In this document: positions 33,998-42,690 of the stretch, piece after piece
Layout of the letters: each line of letters begins with the position of its first letter
Numbering within the stretch: position 1 is the first letter of the stretch
Source of the DNA: Pseudomaricurvus sp033283175
Lineage (GTDB): Bacteria; Pseudomonadota; Gammaproteobacteria; Pseudomonadales; Cellvibrionaceae
NCBI GenBank assembly: GCA_033283175.1
Contig: JAWMQM010000001.1
Span: 1,426,001-1,490,000, forward strand
Direction: 5' to 3'
Length of the DNA stretch: 64,000 nucleotides
Program-made: the position numbers and the translations under genes
The notes under the pieces: generated by a model
Seen by the model: the letters and a program-made list of their open reading frames with translations, nothing else
Databases searched by the model: none
What the model was told of the DNA's origin: nothing

Positions 33998-34672
33998 ATG
34001 AGTATCAAACACTGGCCGCAGCAGGAGCGGCCGCGGGAGAAGCTGCTGGCCAGGGGCCCCCGGGCGCTCTCCGACGCCGAACTGCTGGCCATCTTCCTGC
34101 GCACCGGCTGTGCCGGTAAGTCAGCTGTAGACCTGGCCCGGGAGCTGCTCACCCGCTTTGGCGGGCTGCGGCAGATACTGGAGGCCTCCAGCAGTGAGTT
34201 CTGCCAGGCGCCGGGCCTCGGTGAGGCCAAGTTCAGCCAGTTGCAGGCGGTGCTGGAGATGGGGCGCCGGCACCTGGCCAGTGCCATGGAGCGGGGGACG
34301 GGGTTTACCAGTCCCGGAGCGGTGAAGGCCTATCTGCAGGCCGAGCTGCGCCACCGTCCGCGGGAGGTGTTTGCCGTCCTGCTGCTTAACAACCAGCACC
34401 AGCTGCTGGCGTTTGAAGAACTGTTCCAGGGCACGATCGACGCCGCCAGCGTCTGGCCGCGGGAAGTGGTGAAGCTGGCCCTGGCGCACAACGCGGCGGC
34501 GGTGATTCTGGCGCATAACCATCCCTCCGGCATTGCTGAGCCCAGCCAGGCGGACCGTCACATCACCGAGCGGCTGCAGCAGGCGCTGGCACTGGTGGAT
34601 ATTCGGGTGCTGGACCACCTGGTGGTAGGGGAGGGAGAGGTGCTCTCGTTTGCCGAGCGCGGCATGCTCTGA
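33998..34672 (+). CDS. radC: RadC family JAB-domain protein
   Basis: 224 residues from the ATG at 33998, which follows GGGAGGGG; the longer frame from 33920 lacks conserved residues. An N-terminal helix-hairpin-helix part (with TGCAGKSAVDLARELL and LGEAKFSQLQA) precedes the MPN/JAB domain with HNHPSG as the metal motif near 165-170 and the downstream aspartate. RadC was once linked to repair, but its true role is unknown. It sits beside coaBC and before rpmBG, as in most gammaproteobacteria. Confidence 0.94.
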   Translation: MSIKHWPQQERPREKLLARGPRALSDAELLAIFLRTGCAGKSAVDLARELLTRFGGLRQILEASSSEFCQAPGLGEAKFSQLQAVLEMGRRHLASAMERGTGFTSPGAVKAYLQAELRHRPREVFAVLLLNNQHQLLAFEELFQGTIDAASVWPREVVKLALAHNAAAVILAHNHPSGIAEPSQADRHITERLQQALALVDIRVLDHLVVGEGEVLSFAERGML

Positions 34673-34720
34673 AGCAGCGGTAGAGCGGCCGCACAGGTTG
34701 CACAAAAAAACAGCGAATAT

Positions 34721-34749
34721 TTGCTATTGAATCCCTGTTCTGGTATAAA
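34721..34749 (+). promoter_or_regulatory. Sigma-70 promoter of rpmB-rpmG
   Basis: TTGCTA (34721-34726), a 17-base spacer and TATAAA (34744-34749), followed by a GC-rich discriminator (CGCCGCTCGC) typical of ribosomal genes under stringent control. The leader to rpmB would be about 190 bases. Confidence 0.7.
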
Positions 34750-34945
34750 ACGCCGCTCGCTGTGACTGGCCCACATGAATTCCTCGCTGGCAGCTGTTTA
34801 AAAGCTCCCGGCAGACGTGATGTAGCGATGGTTTCCGCCCCCGTTTGCAGGCCCGGCCTGCCTAGTCAGTCGCGTTAGAAAACCGTTTTGATGATCATAA
34901 GTCGCTGTCCGGCAGTGACCACTTGTTTGAGAATGAGGCAACAAG

Positions 34946-35182
34946 ATGTCCAAGGTATGTCAGGTAACTGGTAAGCGTCCAGTAACCGGAAACAATGTAT
35001 CTCACGCAAAAAACCACACCAAGCGTCGTTTTTTGCCAAACCTGCACACTCACCGTTTCTGGGTTGAGTCTGAAAAGCGTTTCGTAAAGCTGCGCGTCTC
35101 CTCCAAAGGCATGCGCATCATCGACAAGAAGGGCATTGAGTCCGTTCTGTCTGACATTCGCACTCGCGGCGAAAAGGTTTAA
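34946..35182 (+). CDS. rpmB: 50S ribosomal protein L28
   Basis: 78 residues, identical in length to E. coli L28. Conserved text: SKVCQVTGKRPVTGNNVSHA, KRRFLPNLHTHRFW and LRVSSKGMRIIDKKGI. TGAGGCAACAAG precedes the ATG. Codon use and lower GC than the neighbours fit a highly expressed gene. rpmG follows after 11 bases in the same transcript. Confidence 0.98.
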   Translation: MSKVCQVTGKRPVTGNNVSHAKNHTKRRFLPNLHTHRFWVESEKRFVKLRVSSKGMRIIDKKGIESVLSDIRTRGEKV

Positions 35183-35193
35183 GGAGCTAAGTC

Positions 35194-35361
35194 ATGGCTA
35201 AAGGCGCTCGTGAAAAAATCCGTCTGAACTCTACCGCTGGTACTGGTCACTTCTACACCACTGACAAGAACAAGCGTAACACCCCAGAAAAGATGGAAAT
35301 CAAAAAGTATGACCCTGTTGTACGTCAGCACGTGGTCTACAAAGAAGGCAAGATCAAGTAA
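35194..35361 (+). CDS. rpmG: 50S ribosomal protein L33
   Basis: 55 residues, the same length as E. coli L33: it starts MAKGAREKIRLNSTAGTGHF, has YTTDKNKRNTPEKMEIKKYD and ends VVRQHVVYKEGKIK. An AAGGAG element lies nine bases before the ATG. This is the cysteine-free L33 form. A clear terminator follows 24 bases after the stop. Confidence 0.98.
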   Translation: MAKGAREKIRLNSTAGTGHFYTTDKNKRNTPEKMEIKKYDPVVRQHVVYKEGKIK

Positions 35362-35385
35362 GCATTGCCCTGCTTGATGCCTCCG

Positions 35386-35412
35386 AAAAACCCGGCTGCT
35401 GCCGGGTTTTTT
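35386..35412 (+). terminator. Terminator of rpmB-rpmG
   Basis: A5, CCCGGC (35391-35396), loop TGCT, GCCGGG (35401-35406), then six T residues. Confidence 0.92.
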
Positions 35413-35470
35413 GTGCCTGTTGAAAACGCAGGTTAAGCTGCCCCGCTATGCAGAGAGATTGACCGTCGTC

Positions 35471-36286
35471 ATGCCTGAATTACCAGAAGTGGAAACCACC
35501 CGTCGCGGTATCGAGCCCCATGTGCTGGGACGCAAGATAGAGCGCCTGAGCGTACGCCAGCCGAGCTTGCGCTGGCCGGTACCGGACAACCTGTCACAAC
35601 TGCTCACCGGCCAAACCCTGCGCACCCTGTCGCGGCGGGGCAAGTACCTGCTGCTGGGCTTTGACCAGGGTACCCTGCTGGTACACCTGGGGATGTCCGG
35701 CAGCCTGCGTGTCGTCGAGCGACGGGAAGACCCTGGTTACCACGATCATATCGATATCGACTTCGGTTCGAAGCGGGTGCTGCGTTACAACGATCCCCGC
35801 CGCTTCGGTGCCATGCTGTGGGCGGAGGGGGAGGTCGTTCAGCATGAATTGCTGGCTCATCTTGGACCGGAGCCGCTGTCGGATGCCTTTGATGCGGATT
35901 ACCTCTACCAGCGCTCGCGCAAACGCAAGCAGTCGATCAAAACCTTCATTATGGACAGCAAGGTGGTGGTGGGGGTGGGGAACATCTACGCCAACGAGGC
36001 GCTGTTTGCCGCTGGTATTCGCCCCACCGTGGCTGCCGGCAGCTTGTCCAGGCCGCGCCTGCAGGCGCTGGTGCACGAGATCAAAGCCGTACTGGCGCGG
36101 GCCATTACCCAGGGCGGCACCACCCTGCGGGATTTTGTCGGTGGCGATGGCAAGCCCGGCTATTTCCAGCAGAGCCTGCTGGTCTATGGCCGCGGCGGTG
36201 AACCCTGCAAGCAGTGTGAGAAGCCCCTGAAGGAGGTGCGATTGGGGCAAAGGTCGACTGTGTACTGTACGGCTTGCCAGCGCTAG
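35471..36286 (+). CDS. mutM: Formamidopyrimidine-DNA glycosylase (Fpg/MutM)
   Basis: 271 residues from the ATG at 35471 (E. coli 269). It excises 8-oxoguanine and nicks the abasic site. The start MPELPEVETTRRG gives the catalytic N-terminal proline; the longer frame from 35411 would block it and is rejected. HLGMSGSL, the DNA-intercalating region, the helix-two-turn-helix GVGNIYANEALF and a C-terminal zinc finger (CKQC ... CTAC) are all present. MutY, its partner in the GO system, is encoded at 58915. Confidence 0.96.
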   Translation: MPELPEVETTRRGIEPHVLGRKIERLSVRQPSLRWPVPDNLSQLLTGQTLRTLSRRGKYLLLGFDQGTLLVHLGMSGSLRVVERREDPGYHDHIDIDFGSKRVLRYNDPRRFGAMLWAEGEVVQHELLAHLGPEPLSDAFDADYLYQRSRKRKQSIKTFIMDSKVVVGVGNIYANEALFAAGIRPTVAAGSLSRPRLQALVHEIKAVLARAITQGGTTLRDFVGGDGKPGYFQQSLLVYGRGGEPCKQCEKPLKEVRLGQRSTVYCTACQR

Positions 36287-36330
36287 GGCTACAATTGTCC
36301 GCAAAATCGATGGACTAGAAGGAGAAAACA

Positions 36331-36654
36331 GTGTCGATTGCGTCGGGAAGAATTAAAGCAGCTGTGCTGGCCGCTCTTTTGGTATTCACCTCTACCAGCA
36401 TGGCGTCAGGCATCAATACCGTGGATGAGGATCCATCCATGCTGGCGATGACCGGAGATCTGGTAGTAGTACGGCCAGTGATGTTTGTCACTACCATTGT
36501 GGGCTCAGCCGTGTGGCTGGTTTCCCTGCCGTTTTCACTGGCGGGCGGCAATGCCATGCAGGCGGCGGATACGCTGGTGGTTGGCCCTGCCAAAACCACC
36601 TTCGTGCGCTGCCTGGGTTGCACCCGCAACGGCTATCGCCACAGCCCTGAGTAA
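36331..36654 (+). CDS. Small membrane protein of unknown function
   Basis: 107 residues from a GTG at 36331 with AAGGAG eight bases upstream. A signal peptide (about 1-25, ending SMASG) is followed by one hydrophobic segment of about 25 residues (VVVRPVMFVTTIVGSAVWLV) and a short tail with RCLGCTRNGY. Similar small exported proteins are common in Pseudomonas and relatives and are sometimes labelled multidrug transporter, though nothing in the sequence supports transport. It is isolated between mutM and the convergent coaD. Confidence 0.65.
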   Translation: MSIASGRIKAAVLAALLVFTSTSMASGINTVDEDPSMLAMTGDLVVVRPVMFVTTIVGSAVWLVSLPFSLAGGNAMQAADTLVVGPAKTTFVRCLGCTRNGYRHSPE

Positions 36655-36721
36655 TCCCTCTCCGGCCCTGTTGCGCAGGCGCGCAGCAGGGTGCCTTGCC
36701 TGCCCGACCGGCGCCGCGCTG

Positions 36722-37201
36722 TCAGTTGGCGAATTTCGTTTTCAGTTCCTGCACAATAATCGGCGGCACAAACTTGGAAACGTCGCCACCCAGTGAGGCG
36801 ATCTCCCGCACCAGCGACGATGAAATGTAGGAGAGGTGTTCCGCAGGGGTCAGAAATAGGCTTTCCATGTTGGGGCTCAACGCCCGGTTCATATTGGCCA
36901 GCTGGAACTCGTACTCAAAGTCAGATACCGCCCGCAGACCACGCAATACGCCGTTGGCCTTTTTCTGCTGTACCAGGTCCGCCAGCAACACGCTGAAACC
37001 ACACACTTCCACGTTATCGAGGTGGCCCAATACACGGCGCACCTGGTCCACCCGTTGTTCCAGCGAAAAGAGCGGGTTTTTCTTGGTGTTGGCCGCCACC
37101 GCCACTGTGACTTTGTCGAACAGGCGACAGGCGCGCTCAACCAGGTCGATATGGCCATTGGTGATGGGATCGAAAGTGCCCGGATAAACCACGTGCTTCA
37201 T
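36722..37201 (-). CDS. coaD: Phosphopantetheine adenylyltransferase
   Basis: 159 residues (E. coli 159). It transfers AMP from ATP to 4'-phosphopantetheine, the penultimate CoA step. The nucleotidylyltransferase motif YPGTFDPITNGHIDLV (residues 5-20) includes T10 and the HXGH-type TNGH; the second motif is ISSSLVREIA near 125-134. It completes the CoA set with coaBC at 32662. It lies downstream of rsmD on the same strand, as in E. coli and Pseudomonas. Confidence 0.97.
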   Translation of the reverse strand: MKHVVYPGTFDPITNGHIDLVERACRLFDKVTVAVAANTKKNPLFSLEQRVDQVRRVLGHLDNVEVCGFSVLLADLVQQKKANGVLRGLRAVSDFEYEFQLANMNRALSPNMESLFLTPAEHLSYISSSLVREIASLGGDVSKFVPPIIVQELKTKFAN

Positions 37202-37310
37202 GGAAATCTCTCGCTAGGTCAGTGATTCCGGCCCGGTCAGGGCCTTCAGGGAGGCGCGATGTTATACAATTTGCGGCGACAGTACAAAACCTGTTCAATC
37301 CCGCTGTGCC

Positions 37311-37928
37311 TTACTCCAATGTAGTCGCTCGGCGAAATAAGCGGAAACAGACTTCGCCAGCCTGCTTCTCCCGCATTAATTCCCAGTCTGCCGGGGCAGA
37401 CAGTGGATAATCCCTGGGGGTTTCCACGTAGATCAGGGCATCGTCGTTGAGCCAGTTGCCCTCTTCCAGTTGCTGCAGGCAGGGGTGCCAGAGGTCCTGC
37501 TGAAACGGCGGGTCCACAAACACAATGTCGAAGCCGCCACTGGGTGTCTGCTGCAACCATTGCAGGGCGTCGGCCTGCAGGGCCAGGCCCCGGTCACAGT
37601 CCAGCAGCTGCAGGTGTGCCTCTATCTGCCGGGCGCTGGGGGCGTGATTGTCGAGCAAGGTGGTGTGGGCGGCGCCCCGGGACAGGGCTTCCAGCCCCAG
37701 TGCGCCACTGCCGGCAAACAGATCCAGGCAGCGGGCGCCATGCAGGAACGGCATCAGCCAGTTAAAGAGGGTTTCGCGCACGCGGTCACCGGTGGGGCGA
37801 AGCCCTTCGGCGGCGCTGAATTGCAGCTTGCGGCCGCGCCACTCGCCGCCGATGATGCGCAGTGTGGAGCTCTGCTGGCGTGGTGACGGTCTGGCGTCGG
37901 GGCGCCTTGCCCGGGAGGTGTGTTTCAA
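37311..37928 (-). CDS. rsmD: 16S rRNA (guanine-966-N2) methyltransferase
   Basis: 205 residues (E. coli 198). It makes m2G966 in 16S rRNA. RIIGGEWRGRKL and RPTGDRVRETLFNWL are typical of the N-terminal part, the SAM loop is CLDLFAGSGALGLEALSRG near 71-89 and the catalytic tetrapeptide is DPPF in FVDPPFQ. The N-terminal 20 residues are basic and probably disordered. It is divergent from ftsY, the conserved arrangement in gammaproteobacteria. Confidence 0.95.
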   Translation of the reverse strand: MKHTSRARRPDARPSPRQQSSTLRIIGGEWRGRKLQFSAAEGLRPTGDRVRETLFNWLMPFLHGARCLDLFAGSGALGLEALSRGAAHTTLLDNHAPSARQIEAHLQLLDCDRGLALQADALQWLQQTPSGGFDIVFVDPPFQQDLWHPCLQQLEEGNWLNDDALIYVETPRDYPLSAPADWELMREKQAGEVCFRLFRRATTLE

Positions 37929-38028
37929 AGCCTGCCTCGCGCTTCTGGAGTGGTGGATGCACGGTGGGCAGTATGCCGGTAAAATGCCGGACTTTCAGCA
38001 TCTGGCGGCTATTCAGGGGTTGCAGCGA

Positions 38029-39327
38029 GTGAGTAATAATTTTTTCAGCCGGTTCCGCAAAAACAAGGATGGGGATACCCCGTCTCAGGCACCCGGGACT
38101 CCGGCCGAGCACAGCGATGAGCCCGCTGTCGGTGAAGAGTCGCCGCCGCCTCAACCTCAGGCGCCAGCCGTAGAGAACCCGGAAAGCGAGCCATCCGCTG
38201 CCAGCGAGACGCCTGAGCCAGAGGAAGCCACTGCACCCGAGACGCCGCCGGAAACCGAAGCCGGCGGTGGCTTTTTCGCCCGTTTCCGCAAATCCGGTGG
38301 TGAGGCTACTGCAGACAGCGCGGCTGCGGAGCCCACTGCCGATGCCCTGGAGCCAGCAGGCGCTGCAACACCCTCAGCGCCCGTTGAGCAGGAGAAGCCA
38401 GCCAGCGGTTTCTTTGCCCGCCTAAAGTCCGGCCTTTCCCGCACCAGCAGCAATTTTGCCGACGGCCTTGGCAACCTCTTCCTGGGGCGCAAGGAGATCG
38501 ACGAAGAACTGCTGGAAGAGGTGGAGACCCAACTGCTGGTGGCCGATGTTGGCATCGATGCCACCACCGCCATTATTGATCGCCTTACAGAAGCGGTGAG
38601 GCGGCGGGAGCTCTCGGACGCCGGCGCGCTCTATCGCAACCTGAAATCCATCCTGGTGGAGATGCTGCAGAAGGTGGAAGCACCCATGCAGTTACCGCCG
38701 AACAAACCCGCGGTGATCCTGGTGGTGGGTGTCAACGGGGTGGGTAAAACCACCACCATTGGCAAACTCAGCAAGCGCCTGCAGGGCGAGGGCAAGAGTG
38801 TCATGCTGGCGGCCGGCGATACTTTCCGCGCTGCCGCGGTGGAGCAGCTGCAGGTGTGGGGGGAGCGCAATGACATCCCCGTGGTGGCACAACACACCGG
38901 TGCCGACAGCGCGTCTGTGATCTACGACGCTATCGCCTCGGCCCAGGCTCGCAGTGTGGACGTGCTGATTGCCGATACCGCCGGTCGCCTGCACAACAAG
39001 AGCAACCTGATGGACGAGCTCTCCAAGGTGAAGCGGGTCATGGCCAAGCTGGACGACAGCGCACCGCATGAGGTGTTGCTGGTGCTGGATGCCGGCACCG
39101 GGCAGAATGCTCTCAACCAGGCACAGCAGTTTATCGACGCGGCCGGGGTGACCGGGCTCGCCCTGACCAAACTGGACGGCACCGCCAAGGGCGGTGTTAT
39201 CTTTGCGCTGAGTGAAAAATTTGGCTTGCCGGTGCGTTTTATAGGCGTCGGCGAAGGCGTCAACGACCTGCAGCCCTTTGTGGCTGAAGAGTTTGTCGAG
39301 GCGCTGTTTCAGGGGGCCAGCGAATAA
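38029..39327 (+). CDS. ftsY: Signal recognition particle receptor FtsY
   Basis: About 432 residues from a GTG at 38029 (VSNNFFSRFRKNKDGD), with CAGGGG upstream; the longer frame overlaps rsmD antisense and is rejected. FtsY receives ribosome-SRP complexes at the membrane. An acidic, Pro/Glu-rich A domain (about 15-120) contains two copies of a short basic-aromatic motif, GFFARFRKSGG and SGFFARLKSG, in addition to NFFSRFRK at the N-terminus; these may be membrane-binding helices. The NG GTPase follows with GVNGVGKTTTIGKL, DTAGRLHNK and TKLDGTAKGG. It heads ftsY-ftsE-ftsX-rpoH. Confidence 0.95.
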   Translation: MSNNFFSRFRKNKDGDTPSQAPGTPAEHSDEPAVGEESPPPQPQAPAVENPESEPSAASETPEPEEATAPETPPETEAGGGFFARFRKSGGEATADSAAAEPTADALEPAGAATPSAPVEQEKPASGFFARLKSGLSRTSSNFADGLGNLFLGRKEIDEELLEEVETQLLVADVGIDATTAIIDRLTEAVRRRELSDAGALYRNLKSILVEMLQKVEAPMQLPPNKPAVILVVGVNGVGKTTTIGKLSKRLQGEGKSVMLAAGDTFRAAAVEQLQVWGERNDIPVVAQHTGADSASVIYDAIASAQARSVDVLIADTAGRLHNKSNLMDELSKVKRVMAKLDDSAPHEVLLVLDAGTGQNALNQAQQFIDAAGVTGLALTKLDGTAKGGVIFALSEKFGLPVRFIGVGEGVNDLQPFVAEEFVEALFQGASE

Positions 39328-39410
39328 CAAGCCGCTGTCGTGGGACGCGACAGCAGAACCATCAAATAACTTGGGGAAGCCGCTGGCGGCAGCGCTGTCG
39401 GCGGGCAACT

Positions 39411-40109
39411 ATGATCCGATTCGATCAGGTGAGCAAACGTTATCCCGGCGGCTATGAAGCCCTGAGCCGGGTCAGCTTCGACGTGCCGGCGGGGGACATG
39501 CTGTTCCTGACCGGGCACTCCGGCGCCGGTAAAAGTACCCTGCTGAAACTCATCATGCTGATGGAGCGAGCGACTCAGGGGCAGGTGCTGGTCAACAACC
39601 AGAATCTCAACCGCCTCTCCAATCGCCAGATTCCCCTGCTGCGTCGCCAGGTAGGCGTGGTGTTCCAGAATCACCAGCTGCTGTTTGACCGCAGCGTCTT
39701 CGACAATGTGGCCCTGCCACTGATGATTGAGGGTTACCACCCCCGGGAAGCCGGTCGCCGGGTGCGGGCTGCACTGGATAAGGTGGGGCTGCTGAAAAAA
39801 GAGAAGCAGAACCCGATCGTACTCTCCGGTGGTGAACAGCAGCGGGTGGGCATCGCCCGGGCGGTGGTTAACAAACCCAGGTTACTGTTGGCGGATGAGC
39901 CCACCGGCAACCTGGATCCGGAGCTGTCGGCGGAGATTATGCGCCTGTTCCAGCAATTCAACGATGTGGGGGTGACCGTGATGATCGCCAGCCACGATAT
40001 CAGTCTGATTCGTCGTCTCAACCGCCGCGTACTGGGCCTGGCAGACGGGCAGCTGGTGCACGACGGAGTTCTGCCTCATGTCTCAGATCCGCAAACCACC
40101 GAAGGCTGA
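39411..40109 (+). CDS. ftsE: Cell division ATP-binding protein FtsE
   Basis: 232 residues (E. coli 222). It is the ATPase of the FtsEX complex, which activates amidases through EnvC at the septum. Walker A GHSGAGKST (36-44), signature LSGGEQQR (138-145), Walker B LLLADEPTGNLD and the switch ASHDISL are intact. The C-terminus is about ten residues longer than in E. coli and overlaps the ftsX start by 32 bases, more than the usual few bases. Confidence 0.96.
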   Translation: MIRFDQVSKRYPGGYEALSRVSFDVPAGDMLFLTGHSGAGKSTLLKLIMLMERATQGQVLVNNQNLNRLSNRQIPLLRRQVGVVFQNHQLLFDRSVFDNVALPLMIEGYHPREAGRRVRAALDKVGLLKKEKQNPIVLSGGEQQRVGIARAVVNKPRLLLADEPTGNLDPELSAEIMRLFQQFNDVGVTVMIASHDISLIRRLNRRVLGLADGQLVHDGVLPHVSDPQTTEG

Positions 40110-41115
40110 GGCCGCTGACAGCCGCGACGCCGGTGGCGGCCAGGCCCGTGGCCGGGGTGGCGACAGCGGCGCCAGCGTTTATCGTACCCAGGTGTCCGAT
40201 CGCTGGCGCAGCTATCTGGCGCACCATCGCCACAGTGCCCGCGACAGCCTGCAGCGGTTGCTGGCCACGCCGTTACAGAGCCTGATGACCTGGCTGGTGA
40301 TTGCCGTGGCACTGGCATTGCCGGCGGCCATGAAAACCGCCCTGGATAATGTGCAGGTGCTGGGTGACAGCTGGCAGGGGGTGCCGCAATTGTCGGTGTT
40401 TCTCAATCCCCGCGCCCGGCCGGCGGCGATTGATACCTTCCGTGAGCAGTTGCAGAAGCATCCGCAGGTAAAGGGTGTGGAATATATTTCGCCCGAGCAG
40501 GCCCTGAAGGAGTTTGAGGCGCGTTCCGGTATGGGCAATGCCCTCAGCAGCCTGGACAGTAACCCGCTGCCGCCAACCCTGCTGGTGGTACCCAACGATG
40601 GGCTCGACGCCCAGGCGCTGGCGGCCCTCGGTGACAAATTGAAAGCCGAGCCTGTGGTAGACGATGTGGTGTTCGATCGCGCCTGGGTGGAGCGGCTCAA
40701 CCAATTGCTGGCCCTGGGCGAGCGACTGGTGCTGGCGCTGGGGGGGCTGCTGGGCCTGGGCGTGGTGCTGGTGATTGGCAACACCATCCGCCTCTCCATC
40801 GAAAACCGCCGGGATGAGATCGTGGTGATCAAGCTGGTGGGCGGTACCGATGCCTTTGTGCGTCGCCCCTTCCTTTATACCGGTATCTGGTATGGCCTGG
40901 GGGGTGGTCTTATTGCGCTGGTGTTGCAGGTGCTGCTGCTGTGGCTGCTCTCCGGGCCGGTAGCGGCACTGGCCAACAGCTACCAGAGCCACTTCGGCCT
41001 CTCCGGCCTGGGGTTGTCGGGCAGTCTCAACCTGCTGCTTCTGGCCGCCCTGATTGGCTGGCTGGGGGCCTGGCTGGCGGTGGGCAGGCATCTGGGGGAG
41101 ATTCAGCCTCGCTGA
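40078..41115 (+). CDS. ftsX: Cell division protein FtsX
   Basis: 345 residues (E. coli 352). It is the membrane partner of FtsE. A hydrophilic, Gly/Arg-rich N-terminal tail of about 70 residues precedes TM1 (about 76-92), a periplasmic domain with QLSVFLNPRARP and VEYISPEQALKEFEARSG, and three C-terminal helices in the FtsX/MacB domain (including LALGGLLGLGVVLVIGNTIRL). Short cytoplasmic motif ENRRDEIVVIKLVGGTDAF is typical. The start ATG at 40078 lies inside ftsE. Confidence 0.95.
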   Translation: MSQIRKPPKAEAADSRDAGGGQARGRGGDSGASVYRTQVSDRWRSYLAHHRHSARDSLQRLLATPLQSLMTWLVIAVALALPAAMKTALDNVQVLGDSWQGVPQLSVFLNPRARPAAIDTFREQLQKHPQVKGVEYISPEQALKEFEARSGMGNALSSLDSNPLPPTLLVVPNDGLDAQALAALGDKLKAEPVVDDVVFDRAWVERLNQLLALGERLVLALGGLLGLGVVLVIGNTIRLSIENRRDEIVVIKLVGGTDAFVRRPFLYTGIWYGLGGGLIALVLQVLLLWLLSGPVAALANSYQSHFGLSGLGLSGSLNLLLLAALIGWLGAWLAVGRHLGEIQPR

Positions 41116-41189
41116 CACCCAGAAATCGGTTTTTTGACCTAACAGACTGAATTTTAGGGTGTTTTCAGGTGCCGGGGGCTTGAATCCGG

Positions 41190-41216
41190 GAACTTTTTGG
41201 GTTATCTAGAATCCTA
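41190..41216 (+). promoter_or_regulatory. RpoE/AlgU-type promoter of rpoH
   Basis: GAACTT (41190-41195, preceded by GG), a 16-base spacer and TCCTA (41212-41216). A start near 41222 leaves a leader of about 54 bases. E. coli rpoH also has an RpoE-dependent promoter (P3) of the form GAACTT-N16-TCTGA. Confidence 0.7.
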
Positions 41217-41275
41217 TGTAGCGGATTGTGTTAGACTCTTTCCGTTCTGGAAGTAACTCACTGGAGACACACTGC

Positions 41276-42130
41276 ATGGGAACAAGCTTACAGCCTGTAG
41301 GGGTACTCGCACCTGGAGCTAACCTAAATGCGTATGTTCAGGCCGTAAACGGCTTCGCGGTTCTGTCGGCCGAAGAAGAGAAGCAGCTGGCCGAAGATCT
41401 CTACTACCACGAAGACCTGGAGGCTGCCCGCCGCCTGGTTATGGCCCACCTCCGCTTTGTGGTGCATATCGCCCGCTCTTATTCCGGTTATGGCCTCGCC
41501 GAGGCTGACCTGATCCAGGAGGGCAATGTCGGCCTCATGAAAGCGGTAAAACGCTTCAACCCCGAGAAAGGGGTGCGTCTGGTCTCCTTCGCGGTGCACT
41601 GGATCAAGGCCGAAATTCACGAATTTATCCTGCGCAACTGGCGCATCGTCAAGGTGGCTACCACCAAGGCGCAGCGCAAGCTGTTCTTTAACCTGCGTGG
41701 GGCCAAGAAGCGTCTTGCCTGGCTGACCAACGAGGAAGCCCACGCGGTAGCCAAAGACTTGGATGTGGACGTCAAGCACGTGCGCGAGATGGAAGGTCGA
41801 CTGTCTGCTTACGACGCCGCCTTTGATGCCGGCACCGATGAGGATGATGAAACCGCCTACCAGGCGCCGGCCTACTACCTGGAAGACAAGCGTTACGACC
41901 CTGCCCGTCAGCTGGAAGAGGCGGACTGGGAGGAGAGCGGGGCCAACAGCCTGGCGCTGGCACTTGAGGACCTGGACGAGCGGGCGCGGGATATCCTGCA
42001 GCAGCGCTGGCTCAACGAAGACAAGGCCACCCTGCACGATCTGGCGGCCAAGTACGGTGTCTCTGCCGAGCGTATCCGGCAGCTGGAAAAGAACGCCATG
42101 AAAAAGATCCGGGCGATTATGGAAGCCTGA
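41276..42130 (+). CDS. rpoH: RNA polymerase heat-shock sigma factor (sigma-32)
   Basis: 284 residues from the ATG at 41276, exactly the E. coli length; CTGGAG lies upstream. Region 2 runs from about 50 to 125 (RRLVMAHLRFVVHIARSY, DLIQEGNVGLMKAV, RFNPEKGVRLVSFAVHWIKAEI). The RpoH box is QRKLFFNLR at 133-141, which distinguishes it from RpoD and RpoS. Region 4.2 contains LHDLAAKYGVSAERIRQLEKNAMKKI. It follows ftsX after 160 bases with its own stress-type promoter. Confidence 0.97.
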   Translation: MGTSLQPVGVLAPGANLNAYVQAVNGFAVLSAEEEKQLAEDLYYHEDLEAARRLVMAHLRFVVHIARSYSGYGLAEADLIQEGNVGLMKAVKRFNPEKGVRLVSFAVHWIKAEIHEFILRNWRIVKVATTKAQRKLFFNLRGAKKRLAWLTNEEAHAVAKDLDVDVKHVREMEGRLSAYDAAFDAGTDEDDETAYQAPAYYLEDKRYDPARQLEEADWEESGANSLALALEDLDERARDILQQRWLNEDKATLHDLAAKYGVSAERIRQLEKNAMKKIRAIMEA

Positions 42131-42155
42131 TTGCCAATCCGGCCCGGGATCCCAC

Positions 42156-42190
42156 CACAAAGCCGCTGACCAGCGGCTTTGTGCGTTTTG
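42156..42190 (+). terminator. Terminator of rpoH
   Basis: A 12-bp stem, CACAAAGCCGCT (42156-42167) with AGCGGCTTTGTG (42172-42183), loop GACC, followed by CGTTTT. It lies 26 bases after the rpoH stop. Confidence 0.85.
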
Positions 42191-42298
42191 GGGGTTTAGC
42201 GATTTAAAGCCAGTCAAGACGCTGGCCAGCTTCAGTTTTGCGCGCCATGCCACTACAATGGCGTCCGTTTTTTATCCAGCAGTGGGGCCCGGTGGGCT

Positions 42299-42673
42299 AT
42301 GGCAAGAATGTTTGTCGCACTGGCAGCCGTCAGCGGGTTGCTGGCAGTGGTACTGGGGGCCTTCGGAGCCCACGGCCTCAAGGGCAAATTGCCGGAGGCG
42401 ATGCTGAATGCGTACAGCACCGGTGTGCAGTACCACTTCTACCACACCCTGGCACTGTTGCTGGTGGCTCTGCTGTTGCAGCGGCTGACCTCGGCATGGC
42501 TGCTCTGGAGCGGCTGGCTGTTTGTGGCCGGGCTGCTGTTGTTCAGTGGCAGTCTCTATGCGTTGGCGCTGGGTGGCCCCCGTTGGCTGGGCCCGGTGAC
42601 CCCCATAGGTGGACTCTGCTTTATGGCCGGATGGCTGTGTTTGTTTATCGGCGCCTGGCGCACGGATGGTTGA
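42299..42673 (+). CDS. DUF423 family membrane protein (YgdD-like)
   Basis: 124 residues with four hydrophobic helices (about 3-25, 46-62, 68-88, 98-118). The start LAAVSGLLAVVLGAFGAHGLKG and the block YSTGVQYHFYHTLALLL are diagnostic for the DUF423/YgdD family of inner-membrane proteins, whose function is unknown. trmB begins 17 bases after the stop, so the two are probably co-transcribed. Confidence 0.88.
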   Translation: MARMFVALAAVSGLLAVVLGAFGAHGLKGKLPEAMLNAYSTGVQYHFYHTLALLLVALLLQRLTSAWLLWSGWLFVAGLLLFSGSLYALALGGPRWLGPVTPIGGLCFMAGWLCLFIGAWRTDG

Positions 42674-42690
42674 ATAGGTCTCTACTTACC

